DNA of 64,000 nt from assembly GCF_900184935.1 (NCBI RefSeq), contig NZ_FXYE01000002.1, positions 496,001 through 560,000 of the forward strand, written 5' to 3'. The position numbers and the translations under genes were made by a program. The stretch is from Actibacterium lipolyticum. Its GTDB lineage: Bacteria; Pseudomonadota; Alphaproteobacteria; Rhodobacterales; Rhodobacteraceae. This document shows positions 35,624 through 46,051 of this stretch, piece by piece; the stretch's first letter is position 1, and the number at the start of each line of letters is the position of its first letter. The notes beneath the pieces were generated by a model. That model made no database searches and was not told the DNA's origin. It was given only the letters and a program-made list of their open reading frames with translations.

Positions 35624-36492
35624 CAGGGACGCTCTGCTTGCCGCAGGTAGTTGAAGAATTCGCTGTCAGGCGACAGAACCATTGTCGAGTTACGGCCCTG
35701 CAACGCACGCGAATAAGCCGAAAGCGAACGATAGAATTCAAAGAATTCCTGATCCGCGCCATAGGCTTCGGCGAAGATGTTGTTGCGTTCAGCATCTGCT
35801 TCACCGCGCACAATCTCGGACTGACGGTTGGCGTCTGATACCAGCTCTACCACTGTACGGTCAGCTTGCGCACGAACCCGCTGTGCGGCTTCTTCACCGC
35901 GCGCGATTTCATCCGCTGCTTCGCGTTCACGCTCTGCGCGCATACGGCTGAAAGTGGCATCAAGGTTCTGTTCCGGAAGGTCGGTACGTTTCAGACGCAC
36001 GTCGATGATTTCCAGACCAAGGTTGCTGGCTTCGGAAATCGCCGAGTTCCGGATCCGCAGCATCAGCGCGAAACGGTCCGAGCTTAGGATATCGTTCGAG
36101 CTGACAGAACCCAGCACTTCACGCGTCGCGGCGCGAATAACCCGATCAAGCCGATCTTCGGCAGAACGGGTACCGCCCACACCAACAGCCTGACGGAACT
36201 GGCGTACATCGGCGATGCGGTAACGCGCGAACGCATCAACCACCAAACGGCGATCATCCAGTGGGGTAACTTCCAGCGGGTCGATATCGCGGCTGAGGAT
36301 ACGGTCGTCGTAACGGACAACCTCTTGGATCAGCGGGATTTTGAACGCCAGACCGGGGTCTTCTTTTACGTCAATCACACGACCAAACTGAAGGACAAGC
36401 GCCTTTTGACGTTCATCCACGATGAAAACCGATGACAGAACCGCAATAACGGCCACAAAGGCGATCGGTAGGAGAAGCGTAGATTTTTTCAT
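35623..36492 (-). CDS. hflC: HflC, FtsH-protease modulator (SPFH family)
   Basis: The 289-residue protein has an N-terminal transmembrane anchor (LLLPIAFVAVIAVLSSVFIV), then the SPFH/band-7 domain (VDERQKALVLQFGRV, DPGLAFKIPLIQEV, VDAFARYRI) and a helical tail with EREAADEIARGEEAAQRVRAQAD, the coiled coil that builds the HflKC cage around FtsH. It faces the periplasm and limits FtsH access to membrane substrates. It lies three bases after hflK and overlaps DUF2065. Confidence 0.95.
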   Translation of the reverse strand: MKKSTLLLPIAFVAVIAVLSSVFIVDERQKALVLQFGRVIDVKEDPGLAFKIPLIQEVVRYDDRILSRDIDPLEVTPLDDRRLVVDAFARYRIADVRQFRQAVGVGGTRSAEDRLDRVIRAATREVLGSVSSNDILSSDRFALMLRIRNSAISEASNLGLEIIDVRLKRTDLPEQNLDATFSRMRAEREREAADEIARGEEAAQRVRAQADRTVVELVSDANRQSEIVRGEADAERNNIFAEAYGADQEFFEFYRSLSAYSRALQGRNSTMVLSPDSEFFNYLRQAERP

Positions 36493-36495
36493 GGC

Positions 36496-37635
36496 TTAGT
36501 TCCCCCCTGTCGAAGGTGTCGTGCGACGCAGTTCATTCAGCGGCAGATAGGGAACAACGCCCTGACCGCCCTGTGCGCTGTCATCCAGAATGATCTTATC
36601 CACGCGGCCAAGGACCTCTTCCATGGTTTCCAGATACAGGCGCTTGCGCGTCACTTCTGGTGCTTTCTGGTACTCCTGAAGGACCGAGGTAAAGCGGCTT
36701 GCCTCACCCTGGGCTTCGTTCACAACGCGTGCACGGTAACCTTCGGATTCTTCCAGAACCTGCGCGGCTTCACCACGTGCGCCAGCAACAACCCGGTTGG
36801 CATAGGCATCAGCCTGCTTTTCCAAACGGTCACGTTCCTGTTCAGCGGCTTGCACTTCGCGGAAACTGTCGATCACTTCGCGCGGCGGGTCGGCCTTGTC
36901 GAAGTTGACGCGAACAACGTTCATGCCAGCATCATAGCTGTCGAGCGTGTTTTGAATCAGTTCCTGAAGACGAACCGCAATAGAGCCACGGTCCCGGTTC
37001 AGGATCGGCGCAAGTTCAGACTGCGCGATGATTTCGCGCATCGCGGATTCAGACACCGCAGCAATCGTTTGTTCAGGGTCGCGCAGGTTAAACAGGAAAC
37101 CGCGAAGATCGTTGATGTTCCAAACAATTTGGAAATCGATGTCCACGATGTTTTCATCGCCTGTCAACATCAGACCCGCATCGCCACCGGCACGGCCAAG
37201 GCCGATATCAACGGTACGTTCGCGCGTTACCGCCTCAATCTCTTTGGTCACCAGTGGCCACGGGGCAAAGTTCAGACCCGGTTCACCAGTTTCCAAATAC
37301 TTGCCAAGGAACAGTTCAACAGACTGCTCTTCCGGCTTGACCGTATAGAACGAGGACATGCCCCAAAGCACCGCAGCGCCAAGAAGCGCAAGTGCCACTG
37401 TTCCACGCGAAAAGCCGGGGCCGCCTGTGCCGCCACCGGGGCGACCAGGAGGATTCCCTCCTCCGCGCCCGCCCATAAGCACGCGAAGCTGCTCTTGGCC
37501 TTTTTTCATCAACTCGTCGATTTCAGGAATCTGCGGGCCTTCGTTACCGTTGCCGCGCCCATCATTTCCACGGTTCCCGCCGCCGTTCTTATTAGAACCG
37601 CCGCCTCCCCAAGGGCCTCCGCCATTACCAGACAT
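36496..37635 (-). CDS. hflK: HflK, FtsH-protease modulator (SPFH family)
   Basis: The 379-residue protein starts with a Gly/Asn-rich cytoplasmic tail (MSGNGGGPWGGGG...), typical of HflK, then a transmembrane helix (ALALLGAAVLWGMSSFY), the band-7 domain (VKPEEQSVELFLGKY, PGLNFAPWP, VDIDFQIVWNI) and a coiled-coil region (AAEQERDRLEKQADAYANRV). It assembles with HflC around FtsH. It follows gor by 67 bp on the same strand. Confidence 0.96.
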   Translation of the reverse strand: MSGNGGGPWGGGGSNKNGGGNRGNDGRGNGNEGPQIPEIDELMKKGQEQLRVLMGGRGGGNPPGRPGGGTGGPGFSRGTVALALLGAAVLWGMSSFYTVKPEEQSVELFLGKYLETGEPGLNFAPWPLVTKEIEAVTRERTVDIGLGRAGGDAGLMLTGDENIVDIDFQIVWNINDLRGFLFNLRDPEQTIAAVSESAMREIIAQSELAPILNRDRGSIAVRLQELIQNTLDSYDAGMNVVRVNFDKADPPREVIDSFREVQAAEQERDRLEKQADAYANRVVAGARGEAAQVLEESEGYRARVVNEAQGEASRFTSVLQEYQKAPEVTRKRLYLETMEEVLGRVDKIILDDSAQGGQGVVPYLPLNELRRTTPSTGGN

Positions 37636-37702
37636 TCAGGTTACTACCTCTTTTCGTGTTATCGCGTCGTGCATTCCAAAAGTGGTCCTACAGGCGCGGA
37701 AT

Positions 37703-39061
37703 TCAAGCCGTCCGCACCGGCGTCTTCATCGTTACCAGTTCTTCCGACATCGTCGGGTGGACCGCAACAGTGCGGTCAAAATCTTCTTTTGTCGCGCCCA
37801 TTTTGATTGCGACTGCTGCAAGTTGTATCAGTTCTCCGGCCTGATCTGAAACGATATGACAGCCAAGCACCTTACGTGTTGCCTGACTGACAATCAGTTT
37901 CATCATCACACGATCCGTGCGCCCCGCAAACAAAGTCTGCATCGGCCGGAACGAGGCGCAGTACACCTCAATCGGTTCCTGATCGCGCGCATCTTCTTCT
38001 GTCAGGCCAACCGAACCCAATTCGGGCTGCGTAAATACAGCACCAGCGACCAGTTCATGATCCGGCTTCGTTGGGTTGCCCTTAAAGACGGTTTCAACAA
38101 AGGCCGCGCCTTCGCGGATTGCGACAGGCGTCAGGTTGATCCGGTCGGTCACATCGCCCACCGCGTAAATCGACGGGACCGAGGTTTGCGAATAATCGTC
38201 AACCTCTACCTGCCCCCAACGGCCAAGCTTTACGCCTGCTTCTTCCAGCCCCAAACCATCGGTGTTGGGGCGGCGACCGGTGGCGTACATGACGTGTTCA
38301 TACACGCCCTCTTCGCCATCTGCAGATTTCACCCAAAGGCCCCCATCGACCTTTTTGATCTCTAGAACATCGGTGCCCACATGCAGGTTCACACCTTTTT
38401 GCACCATCAGTTCGGCAACGTGCCCGCGGGCCTCGCCATCAAACCCGCGAAGGATTTGCGCGCCGCGGTAATACTGTGTCACGTCAACGCCCATGCCATT
38501 CAAAATGCAGGCGAATTCACACGCGATGTACCCGCCGCCGACGATCAGGATGTTCTTGGGCAGCTTTTCAAGATTGAACACCTCGTTCGAGGTGATGACA
38601 TGTTCCGCCCCTTCCATATCAGGCACGAACGGCGTACCGCCCACGGCCACAAGGATATGTTTGGCGGTAAAGGTCTGCCCGGTTGAAAGTTCAACGGTGT
38701 GGGCATCTTTGATCACTGCGCGGGCGTTGTGAATTTCCACACCGGCATTGCCAAGGTTCTTTGTGTAAAGCCCCTCTAGCCGGTCCAGCTCTGCGTTAAG
38801 CTTTGTGCGGAAGACCGGCCAATCGAAATCACCCGCCGTGACATCCCAGCCATATTCCCGCGCGTCTTCGAAGGCAGAGGAATAGGTGGATGCAAACACC
38901 ATAAGCTTTTTGGGAACACAGCCACGGATAACGCAGGTGCCGCCCATACGGTATTCTTCGGCAAGGCCAACTTTGGCCCCCGCTTCGCTGGACGCAAGGC
39001 GCGCCGCACGCACCCCACCGGAACCGCCGCCGATTACAAACAGGTCATAGTCAAAGCTCAT
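37703..39061 (-). CDS. gor: glutathione-disulfide reductase
   Basis: The 452-residue flavoenzyme has an FAD loop FVIGGGSGGVRAAR, the redox disulfide GTCVIRGCVPKK, an NADPH-binding block (NILIVGGGYIACEF), GRRPNTDGLGLE, and the C-terminal catalytic AVHPTMSEELVTM with the active His-Glu. It reduces oxidised glutathione with NADPH. The C-terminus is close to family length. It lies 13 bp after rpiA, so the pentose-phosphate gene and the NADPH-using reductase are probably co-transcribed. Confidence 0.96.
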   Translation of the reverse strand: MSFDYDLFVIGGGSGGVRAARLASSEAGAKVGLAEEYRMGGTCVIRGCVPKKLMVFASTYSSAFEDAREYGWDVTAGDFDWPVFRTKLNAELDRLEGLYTKNLGNAGVEIHNARAVIKDAHTVELSTGQTFTAKHILVAVGGTPFVPDMEGAEHVITSNEVFNLEKLPKNILIVGGGYIACEFACILNGMGVDVTQYYRGAQILRGFDGEARGHVAELMVQKGVNLHVGTDVLEIKKVDGGLWVKSADGEEGVYEHVMYATGRRPNTDGLGLEEAGVKLGRWGQVEVDDYSQTSVPSIYAVGDVTDRINLTPVAIREGAAFVETVFKGNPTKPDHELVAGAVFTQPELGSVGLTEEDARDQEPIEVYCASFRPMQTLFAGRTDRVMMKLIVSQATRKVLGCHIVSDQAGELIQLAAVAIKMGATKEDFDRTVAVHPTMSEELVTMKTPVRTA

Positions 39062-39074
39062 AGTCTTGGATGCC

Positions 39075-39857
39075 TCAGATATCTGCGAACAGGTTGTCGT
39101 TATCTACAAAATCGATCCGCTCTTCGTTAACGGTGCCAGCGTTAATGTCGCGGATTTCAACCTTGCCGTCGCCATGGCCGATGATGACCACATCGCAAAT
39201 ATCAATAAACAGACCGTTTTCAACCACGCCGGGGATCTGGTTCATGACCAGTGCCATCTGCCGCGCGTTAGAGATACGGTTCAAATGCAGATCAACGATA
39301 TAGTTGCCCTCGTCCGTTACGAAGGGCGATGTGCCGTTCATGCGCAGGGTCGTTTCGCGGCCCAAAACATCAAGGCTTACAAGCGTTTCTTCGACCAGCG
39401 CCTTGGTGGTCTGCCAGCCGAATGGAATAACCTCCACCGGCAATGGAAACGCGCCTAGGTTCGACACCTGCTTGGCCACATCGGCGATCACAATCATCTG
39501 ATCAGACGCTGTCGCCACGATCTTTTCCTGCAACAGCGCACCGCCGCCACCTTTGATCAGGTTCAGTTCATCGTCGAATTCGTCGGCACCATCAATCGTC
39601 AGATCAAGCCATTTGGCTTCGTCCAACGAGGTGACTTCGATGCCAACTTGCCGTGCCAGCTCCGCCGTACGAGTCGACGTTGGAATACCCCGAATTTTCA
39701 GCCCTTCATCACGGACCAATTCACCAAGACACCGCACCATCCACGCCGCCGTGGACCCCGTGCCAAGACCAACCCGCATCCCGTCTTCGACGAAATCAAC
39801 CGCGCGTTTGGCGGCTACGAATTTAGCCCTATCGATTGGGGAAAGCTCTCCGCTCAT
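39075..39857 (-). CDS. rpiA: ribose-5-phosphate isomerase A
   Basis: The 260-residue enzyme interconverts ribose-5-phosphate and ribulose-5-phosphate. Motifs: VGLGTGSTAAWMVRCLGE, GIPTSTRTAELARQ, DLTIDGADEFDDELNLIKGGGGALLQEKIVA and PVEVIPFGW. The start at 39857 (MSGELSPIDRAKFVAAKRAVDFV) is preceded by GGAGATC; upstream in-frame codons overlap the divergent sdaA promoter region and look spurious. It is the first gene of the rpiA-gor-hflKC-DUF2065-degP run. Confidence 0.96.
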   Translation of the reverse strand: MSGELSPIDRAKFVAAKRAVDFVEDGMRVGLGTGSTAAWMVRCLGELVRDEGLKIRGIPTSTRTAELARQVGIEVTSLDEAKWLDLTIDGADEFDDELNLIKGGGGALLQEKIVATASDQMIVIADVAKQVSNLGAFPLPVEVIPFGWQTTKALVEETLVSLDVLGRETTLRMNGTSPFVTDEGNYIVDLHLNRISNARQMALVMNQIPGVVENGLFIDICDVVIIGHGDGKVEIRDINAGTVNEERIDFVDNDNLFADI

Positions 39858-40056
39858 GGCTGATCTCCTGTCCTGTTCCCGGCTGTTATAAGAGAAGTGC
39901 ACCGTGGCTGCGAGGGGCAATTGCGTCGGCTTTGCCATAGAAACCCATGCAACCGGGGCAATCCATGATCATTGCGGTGCTTATTGCGTCGTTTTCAGAC
40001 TGGCTGCAGGATGGAAAGCGCAGTCTTCTGATGGAAAGCGGCGCGAAAGGTTGGGA

Positions 40057-41436
40057 ATGTTCCTTTCTGTTTTTGACATGTTCAAAGTGGGTGTTGGCCC
40101 GTCGTCCTCGCACACGATGGGGCCAATGGTGGCGGCTGCGCGGTTCCTTGATACCCTGCGCGCTGCCCCGTTTGTGGCGCAAGGCGTGCGCGCCTCGCTT
40201 CATGGGTCATTGGCGTTTACGGGCGTTGGGCATGCAACGGATCGCGCCGTTATCCTTGGGCTGGCTGGGTTCACGCCCGATATCTATGACGCGGTAAAAG
40301 CCGAAGCCGCGCTGGCCGACGTGAAGCGTGAAAAGATGGTGCGCCCTGATGGGCTGGCCGCGCTAAGCTTTGACCCCGAGACCGATCTGATCTTTGATTA
40401 TGATGCGCCCCTGCCCGGCCACGCCAATGGCATGATCCTGATGGCAAGCGATGCGCAGGGCGATATCATCCTGCAGGAAACCTATTATTCCATCGGCGGT
40501 GGCTTTGTGGTGACCGACGCCGAACTTCAAGGCGGCAATGAAACGGCCTCCACACCGGCGACGCCAATCCCCTATCCGTTTCACAGCGCCGCTGAGATGC
40601 TGAAGATGGCGCAGTCCAGCGGCAAGACCATCGCGCAGATGAAAGATGCGAATGAACGTGCCTTTCAGTCCCCGGCCGAAATCGACGAGGGGCTGGCGCG
40701 CATCTGGCAAGTGATGTCAGATTGTATAGACCGCGGTCTGGCAACACCGGGCATCTTACCCGGCGGGTTGAACGTGCGCCGCCGCGCCCACGCCATCAAC
40801 GCCGCACTTGAGGCTGAAAAGGGCATGAACCTGACCGCGCCCCACACGATTAATGACCGGATCAGCGTCTATGCCATGGCGGTAAACGAAGAAAACGCCG
40901 CCGGGGGGCAGGTCGTGACGGCCCCGACCAACGGAGCGGCGGGCGTTGTACCTGCGACCATACGTTATTGGCTGGATTACGTGCCCGGCGCGACCCGGTC
41001 CCGTGTGGGGGAGTTTTTGCTGACCGCATCGGCCATTGGCGGGCTGGTCAAACATAACGCGTCCATTTCGGGGGCTGAATGTGGATGTCAGGCCGAAGTC
41101 GGAAGTGCCGCCGCAATGGCCGCCGCCGGCTTGGCCGCCGTGTTGGGCGGCACGCCCGAACAAGTGGAAAACGCCGCCGAGATCGCGTTGGAACATCACC
41201 TTGGCATGACATGCGATCCCGTTAAGGGGTTGGTTCAGGTCCCTTGTATCGAACGTAACGGGCTGGGCGCGATCAAGGCGGTTTCGGCGGCCTCGCTTGC
41301 GCTGCGCGGTGACGGGCAGCATCTGGTGCCGCTTGATGCCTGCATCGAAACCATGCGCCAGACCGGACAAGACATGAGCGACAAGTACAAAGAAACCGCC
41401 CTAGGCGGCTTGGCCGTCAACGTTCCCAATTGCTGA
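40057..41436 (+). CDS. sdaA: L-serine ammonia-lyase (iron-sulfur type)
   Basis: The 459-residue single-chain enzyme deaminates serine to pyruvate. It begins [23 protein letters not shown] and has the substrate/cluster blocks [53 protein letters not shown] and [18 protein letters not shown], whose cysteines hold the [4Fe-4S] cluster. The start at 40057 follows AAAGGTTGGGA; 51 upstream codons are open but unlike the family. It is divergent from rpiA (199 bp gap) and convergent with the thiamine diphosphokinase gene. Confidence 0.95.
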   Translation: MFLSVFDMFKVGVGPSSSHTMGPMVAAARFLDTLRAAPFVAQGVRASLHGSLAFTGVGHATDRAVILGLAGFTPDIYDAVKAEAALADVKREKMVRPDGLAALSFDPETDLIFDYDAPLPGHANGMILMASDAQGDIILQETYYSIGGGFVVTDAELQGGNETASTPATPIPYPFHSAAEMLKMAQSSGKTIAQMKDANERAFQSPAEIDEGLARIWQVMSDCIDRGLATPGILPGGLNVRRRAHAINAALEAEKGMNLTAPHTINDRISVYAMAVNEENAAGGQVVTAPTNGAAGVVPATIRYWLDYVPGATRSRVGEFLLTASAIGGLVKHNASISGAECGCQAEVGSAAAMAAAGLAAVLGGTPEQVENAAEIALEHHLGMTCDPVKGLVQVPCIERNGLGAIKAVSAASLALRGDGQHLVPLDACIETMRQTGQDMSDKYKETALGGLAVNVPNC

Positions 41437-41446
41437 AGGCAAACCG

Positions 41447-42100
41447 CTAAGGCTTCAGCGCGGCGACCGCCGCCCCCAACGCCGCGCGGGGAAGGATAAC
41501 GGCCATCTTCGGCGCATCCATTTCAAGGGTCACCACATCTTTGGACGCGCGGTTTGACGTACCGATCAATCCGTCCGGCGCAAATTCTATTCCATCGATG
41601 GGCCATTCCAACCCATCACTCTTTCCGTTTACACGCCCCAATGGAAACAATGAGACCCGCGAGCCGACCGGAAGATTTAGCGATAATTGTGGCGGGCAGA
41701 CAAACGTAACGTCACAAGGCCCAATTAGGATGCAACGCGTTTCTGCGTGACGCGCCAGCGCTGTTAACGCGGCAAGCTGATGATCCAAACGATCACCCAA
41801 AAAACCCAAACCCAAAATCAACGGCGCCTGAATGCTGCGTAAACATTTCTCAAAATCGGTCGTTTCTTGCTCTGCGATAAAATGTAACCGATCCGCAGGG
41901 ATAGCGGACGTTGTTTCAGCGCTGATTGAGTCCATGTCACCAAAAACAGCCTTAGGTAGAACACCGGCCGCCAACGCAGTATCCGCGCCACCGTCCGCAG
42001 CAACCAAAGTGGGCGCTATAGCTAATGATTCTCTAAGATCTGCGTTTTTGACGTCGCCGCCGCCAATCAGCGTAATTATGTCAATTTCGTGCAGTTTCAT
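41447..42100 (-). CDS. thiamine diphosphokinase
   Basis: The 217-residue protein has the family motifs APTLVAADGGADTAL, VFGDMDSIS, EQETTDFEKCL and LGFLGDRLDHQLAAL, the Mg/ATP and thiamine-binding sequences of thiamine pyrophosphokinase. It makes thiamine diphosphate from thiamine and ATP in the cytoplasm. I saw no TPP riboswitch upstream. It ends ten bases from the convergent sdaA stop and is divergent from the large acidic-protein gene. Confidence 0.92.
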   Translation of the reverse strand: MKLHEIDIITLIGGGDVKNADLRESLAIAPTLVAADGGADTALAAGVLPKAVFGDMDSISAETTSAIPADRLHFIAEQETTDFEKCLRSIQAPLILGLGFLGDRLDHQLAALTALARHAETRCILIGPCDVTFVCPPQLSLNLPVGSRVSLFPLGRVNGKSDGLEWPIDGIEFAPDGLIGTSNRASKDVVTLEMDAPKMAVILPRAALGAAVAALKP

Positions 42101-42239
42101 GCTATTTCGAGCTCAGACCCTATCCAAAAGGATAAATCGCCACATTCTCGACACGATTAATCCCCCCAAATTTCCCAGTTGTGTTTCATCTTAAGAAACA
42201 AGCCTATGATTGATAGGTAAACGCAGGTAGCCGAAGAAA

Positions 42240-44342
42240 GTGAACGAGCCAATGGTTGGAGAGAGTAAAATTCTCACCGTATCTTACGGAACCTTCTCAT
42301 GTACGCTCGAAGGATTTGATGATTCCTTTAGCACAATGAAAGCAATTGCGGAGTATTTCCGCGACCTTGCCGCGGATGATCGGTATTTTGGTGCCGAACC
42401 TCCGACCCCAGATGCCGACATGCTTCAGCGCATCGCGCAGCGCGGCATCAGCCACTCTGTCGAAGCGCATGTTGACGGCAACGGGATCGTCCTTCGCGCT
42501 GATGACGCACAACAACCTACCGCCGTGGCTGCTGAGCCCGCTCAAAAGCCCGCTGCGCCTCAGCCCGCCCCGGCTGCAGAAGTTGTTGAGCCCGCGCAGA
42601 GCGATATGGGTTCGGTTGCAAACAAATTGGCCCGTATCCGCGCAGCAGTTGACGCACCGCGCCCCAGCGCCCCGGCACAGCCAGCAGCATTTGAAGAAGA
42701 AGCCGAAGAGGTTCCCGCCCCTGTCGTAGAAGAAGCGGTCGCCGAAGAAGCTGTCTTGCCCGAGGAAATCGTTGAAGAGGTTTCCGAGGAAGTAGCAGCA
42801 GAACCTGCCGTTACCGAGGCTGCTGAAGCCAAACAGGTCGAAGACGTTACAGAAGAAATTCTGGAAGCGATCAATAATGACGCGAAAGCGGAAGAGGCCC
42901 CACTGGTTCTCGCTGACGAGGCCGAAGCCGAAGACGTAACTGTCGAGGCCGTCGAAGACGAAGCCGAAGTTGCAGAGGTCGTGGAAGAAGAAGCGCAGGA
43001 AGAAGCCGTAGTAGCAGAGGCCGTCGAAGACGAAGCGCCGCTGTCGATCGAACGCATTCTTGCAGCAACCAGCGCCAAACCGGCTGTTGAAGACGAAGCC
43101 CCCGCCGAAGCAGCAGAGGATGACACCCCTGCCGTGACTGCGGACATCGAGGCACTGGTTGAAGCTGAAGCCGAAACAGTCGCCGAAGAAAAGCCCGTCG
43201 AACCCAGCATGGTCGAGGAAGCAATCGCAGCGCCGATCGCTGAAATCGTAGAAGAGCCCGCCGCAGAAGTCGAAGAGCAGGCTCCAGCCGACGTGCTTGT
43301 GATGCACCCCGCTAAAGAAGACGAGGTTGACGAGTTCGACAAAGCGCGCGACGCGGTTGCCCGCGCACGTGCCCGCGTTGTGAAGGTTAAGCGTTCGGAC
43401 ACTCCCGAAGCTGAAACCATCGTGCCCTCCGTGCCAGAAGAACGCCCCGCAGACCGGAGCAGTTCAGGCCGCAAAGTCGAAGTTCGTAAAATCCAGGTCG
43501 CGAAATCCGAAGCGGCAGAAGAGCTTTCCAAAGAGGACGAAGCAGACCTGCGCAATCAGTTGGCTGCCGTCCACGAGGACGAGCACGCCGCCGAAGTCAA
43601 AGCGCACAAGAAGGATGATGCGACGGACGCTGAAACCGAAGAGGCCGCAGTTTCGCGCCTTGTCGACGAAGTGAACACAAAGATGGACGGCCCAGAGCAT
43701 AAGCGCCGCCGTTCGGCCATCGCCCATCTGAAGGCTGCTGTTGCTGCCACCGTTGCAGAACGCCGCGGCAAGCCAAACAAAAAGACCGAAGACGAAGAGG
43801 CCGAGAAAAAGCTTTATCGTCAAGATCTTGCCGATGCTGTCGCTCAGCGCACGCGCCAAGGTGACAAGCCCCCTTCGTCCAAGCGGATGCCTCCGTTGAT
43901 GCTGGTTTCCGAACAGCGCATCGACGAAACAGACGCCGTTGAGATGACCGATCTTCAGGTTGCAGATGATGTTGCCGGAAAAGAAGACCGGAACAACGAA
44001 ATCGGGACGCTTGTTCTGGGTAAGCCCGAAGCCACTGTTGATACAAACACCTTCGGCGCTGATGAAGGCTTCAAAGCATTCGCCAACCGTACGGGTGCCG
44101 CTGAATTGCACGAGCTGCTGGAAGCTGCGGCGGTTTACACCGCTTCCGTGGAAGATGCGCCCAACTTTACCCGCATGCAGGTCATGAGCGTCGTCAATGA
44201 ACACAGCGGCGAAGAAGTGTTTTCCCGCGAAGACAAGCTACGTGCCTTTGGCCGCCTGCTGCGTGAAGGTCACTTTGAACGGGTCGAGCGCGGTCTTTTC
44301 ACAATTGCCAAGGAATCGCGCTTTAAATCTGCCGCGGGCTAA
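42240..44342 (+). CDS. large acidic, mostly disordered protein of unknown function
   Basis: The 700-residue protein has an ordered N-terminus (about 8-85: KILTVSYGTFSCTLEGFDDSF, MKAIAEYFRDLAADDRYFG), a long Glu/Ala/Val-rich region (about 90-370) of near-continuous negative charge, a basic patch (ARARARVVKVKRSD), a mixed charged segment, and an ordered C-terminus (about 560-700: FKAFANRTGAAELHELLEAAAVY, KLRAFGRLLREGHFERVERGLF). I recognise the N-terminal sequence as a Rhodobacterales family without known function. There is no signal peptide, so it is cytoplasmic. The start is GTG at 42240 (AAGAAA upstream) or ATG at 42252. A strong bidirectional terminator follows. Confidence 0.8.
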   Translation: MNEPMVGESKILTVSYGTFSCTLEGFDDSFSTMKAIAEYFRDLAADDRYFGAEPPTPDADMLQRIAQRGISHSVEAHVDGNGIVLRADDAQQPTAVAAEPAQKPAAPQPAPAAEVVEPAQSDMGSVANKLARIRAAVDAPRPSAPAQPAAFEEEAEEVPAPVVEEAVAEEAVLPEEIVEEVSEEVAAEPAVTEAAEAKQVEDVTEEILEAINNDAKAEEAPLVLADEAEAEDVTVEAVEDEAEVAEVVEEEAQEEAVVAEAVEDEAPLSIERILAATSAKPAVEDEAPAEAAEDDTPAVTADIEALVEAEAETVAEEKPVEPSMVEEAIAAPIAEIVEEPAAEVEEQAPADVLVMHPAKEDEVDEFDKARDAVARARARVVKVKRSDTPEAETIVPSVPEERPADRSSSGRKVEVRKIQVAKSEAAEELSKEDEADLRNQLAAVHEDEHAAEVKAHKKDDATDAETEEAAVSRLVDEVNTKMDGPEHKRRRSAIAHLKAAVAATVAERRGKPNKKTEDEEAEKKLYRQDLADAVAQRTRQGDKPPSSKRMPPLMLVSEQRIDETDAVEMTDLQVADDVAGKEDRNNEIGTLVLGKPEATVDTNTFGADEGFKAFANRTGAAELHELLEAAAVYTASVEDAPNFTRMQVMSVVNEHSGEEVFSREDKLRAFGRLLREGHFERVERGLFTIAKESRFKSAAG

Positions 44343-44372
44343 TTGCCCCGGCCAGATGGCAGAAAAATTAAA

Positions 44373-44403
44373 GGCGGTGGACCCAACAGTCCGCCGCCTT
44401 TTT
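44373..44403. terminator. bidirectional intrinsic terminator
   Basis: GGCGGTGGAC (44373-44382) pairs with GTCCGCCGCC (44389-44398) around CCAACA, one G-U pair included. TTTTT follows on the plus strand and TTTAATTTTT on the minus strand. It serves the acidic-protein gene and the convergent purA-DUF2842 unit. Confidence 0.92.
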
Positions 44404-44407
44404 CGTT

Positions 44408-44623
44408 TTATGCGTCAGGATCTTCGCGCCCTACGCCCTTGAACACAAACTTGAATGGCAGCGCCCACAGAATGCCAAGCGCGATATAGATAACAAGTTC
44501 GACCAAGATCGAAGGCCGCTCAAAAAGCCCAACCAGCGTGACGGCCACCACGATATACAGCGGCAAGCCGATCAGTAGCAAAACCAACGACCAACGCCGG
44601 CGGGCTTTGTGCGACAACGCCAT
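44408..44623 (-). CDS. DUF2842 small membrane protein
   Basis: The 71-residue protein has two transmembrane helices (SLVLLLIGLPLYIVVAVTLVGLF and VELVIYIALGILWALPFKFVF), a basic N-terminus and an acidic tail. This matches the DUF2842 family common in alphaproteobacteria. Its ATG overlaps the purA stop as TGATG. The function is unknown; the coupling to purA is a positional fact without a clear biochemical link. Confidence 0.85.
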   Translation of the reverse strand: MALSHKARRRWSLVLLLIGLPLYIVVAVTLVGLFERPSILVELVIYIALGILWALPFKFVFKGVGREDPDA

Positions 44624-45915
44624 CAGTCAGCGAACGGATCGGTGACCAGAATGGTGTCGTCACGCTCTGGCGAAGTTGAAAGAAGTGCGACGGGGCATTG
44701 AATCAACTCTTCAACGCGACGCACATACTTGATCGCAGCAGCAGGCAAATCCGCCCAGCTGCGCGCACCGGCGGTGCTTTCCGACCAGCCATCCATGGTT
44801 TCATAGATCGGCTTCACACGGGCCTGCTGATCGGCGGCGGTGGGCAGATAGTCCAACGTTTCGCCGTCCAGTTCGTACCCGGTACAGATGTTCAGCTTTT
44901 CAAAGCCGTCCAAAACATCAAGCTTTGTCAATGCGATACCGGAAACACCAGAGGTCGCGCATGTCTGGCGAACCAGAACCGCATCGAACCAACCACAACG
45001 ACGTTTGCGCCCTGTGACGGTGCCAAATTCATGGCCGCGTTCGCCCAGACGTTGGCCGTTATCGTCGTCCAGTTCTGTCGGGAACGGCCCCTCACCCACG
45101 CGGGTGGTATAGGCTTTGACGATCCCCAGAACGAAATCCACGGCACCTGGGCCAAGACCCGTACCGGTGGAAGCCATGCCAGCCATCGTGTTGGACGATG
45201 TCACAAACGGATAGGTGCCAAAGTCGATGTCCAACAGCGCGCCTTGCGCACCCTCAAACAAGATACGCTTACCGGCGCGGCGATCTTCGTTAAGCACTTT
45301 CCAAACCGGCGCTGCGAATGGCAGCAGCTTTGGCGCGATCTCTTCCAGCTTGGCCAGAAGTGCGGCGCGATCAACCTCGGGCAGGCCAAGGCCACGGCGC
45401 AGCGCGTCGTGGTGCACCAACAGACGGTCAACACGCGACTCTAGCGTCGCCTTGTCGGCCAGATCAGCCACGCGCACGGTACGGCGGCCAACTTTATCTT
45501 CATATGCCGGGCCGATGCCGCGACCTGTTGTGCCGATCTTGGCAACCGCGTTCTGATCTTCGCGCGCTCGGTCCAGTTCACCATGCACCGGAAGAATCAG
45601 TGGCGTATTTTCAGCGATCATCAGATTCGCAGGCGTCACTTCCACGCCCTGCGCTGTCAGCCGCTCAATCTCATCCATCAGCGCCCATGGGTCCAGCACA
45701 ACGCCGTTCCCGATAACAGAGCGTTTGCCCTTGCGCACGATACCCGATGGCAGCAGCGAGAGCTTAAAAACCTCGCCATCAATGACCAGAGTGTGGCCCG
45801 CATTGTGGCCACCCTGAAAGCGTGCAATCACATCAGCCCGCTCAGAGAGCCAATCCACAATCTTGCCTTTTCCTTCGTCACCCCATTGGGCGCCGACGAC
45901 GACGACATTGGCCAT
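44623..45915 (-). CDS. purA: adenylosuccinate synthetase
   Basis: The 430-residue enzyme joins aspartate to IMP with GTP, the first step to AMP. Motifs: [22 protein letters not shown] (GTP loop), [56 protein letters not shown] and [11 protein letters not shown]-like [12 protein letters not shown]. Length and N-terminus are standard. It is divergent from the DUF6524 gene (about 135 bp) and coupled to DUF2842. Confidence 0.98.
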   Translation of the reverse strand: MANVVVVGAQWGDEGKGKIVDWLSERADVIARFQGGHNAGHTLVIDGEVFKLSLLPSGIVRKGKRSVIGNGVVLDPWALMDEIERLTAQGVEVTPANLMIAENTPLILPVHGELDRAREDQNAVAKIGTTGRGIGPAYEDKVGRRTVRVADLADKATLESRVDRLLVHHDALRRGLGLPEVDRAALLAKLEEIAPKLLPFAAPVWKVLNEDRRAGKRILFEGAQGALLDIDFGTYPFVTSSNTMAGMASTGTGLGPGAVDFVLGIVKAYTTRVGEGPFPTELDDDNGQRLGERGHEFGTVTGRKRRCGWFDAVLVRQTCATSGVSGIALTKLDVLDGFEKLNICTGYELDGETLDYLPTAADQQARVKPIYETMDGWSESTAGARSWADLPAAAIKYVRRVEELIQCPVALLSTSPERDDTILVTDPFAD

Positions 45916-46051
45916 AATTGATCCTTGTTTTCACGAAAAACCCGCGCCCGTATAGCCTTCTAAGCGGCGCACGGAAACCTCTATTTCATCGCAGGGCTAG
46001 ACAGAAAGCCGCGATTGGGCCACCAAAGCCCTGCAAATTCGGAGAGAATGA

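Noticed and set aside
42297-43555. Ser/Ala-rich and Phe/Gly-rich minus-strand frames opposite the acidic protein
   Set aside because: Complement of Glu/Ala codons gives Ser- or Phe-rich low-complexity translation; no start signals.
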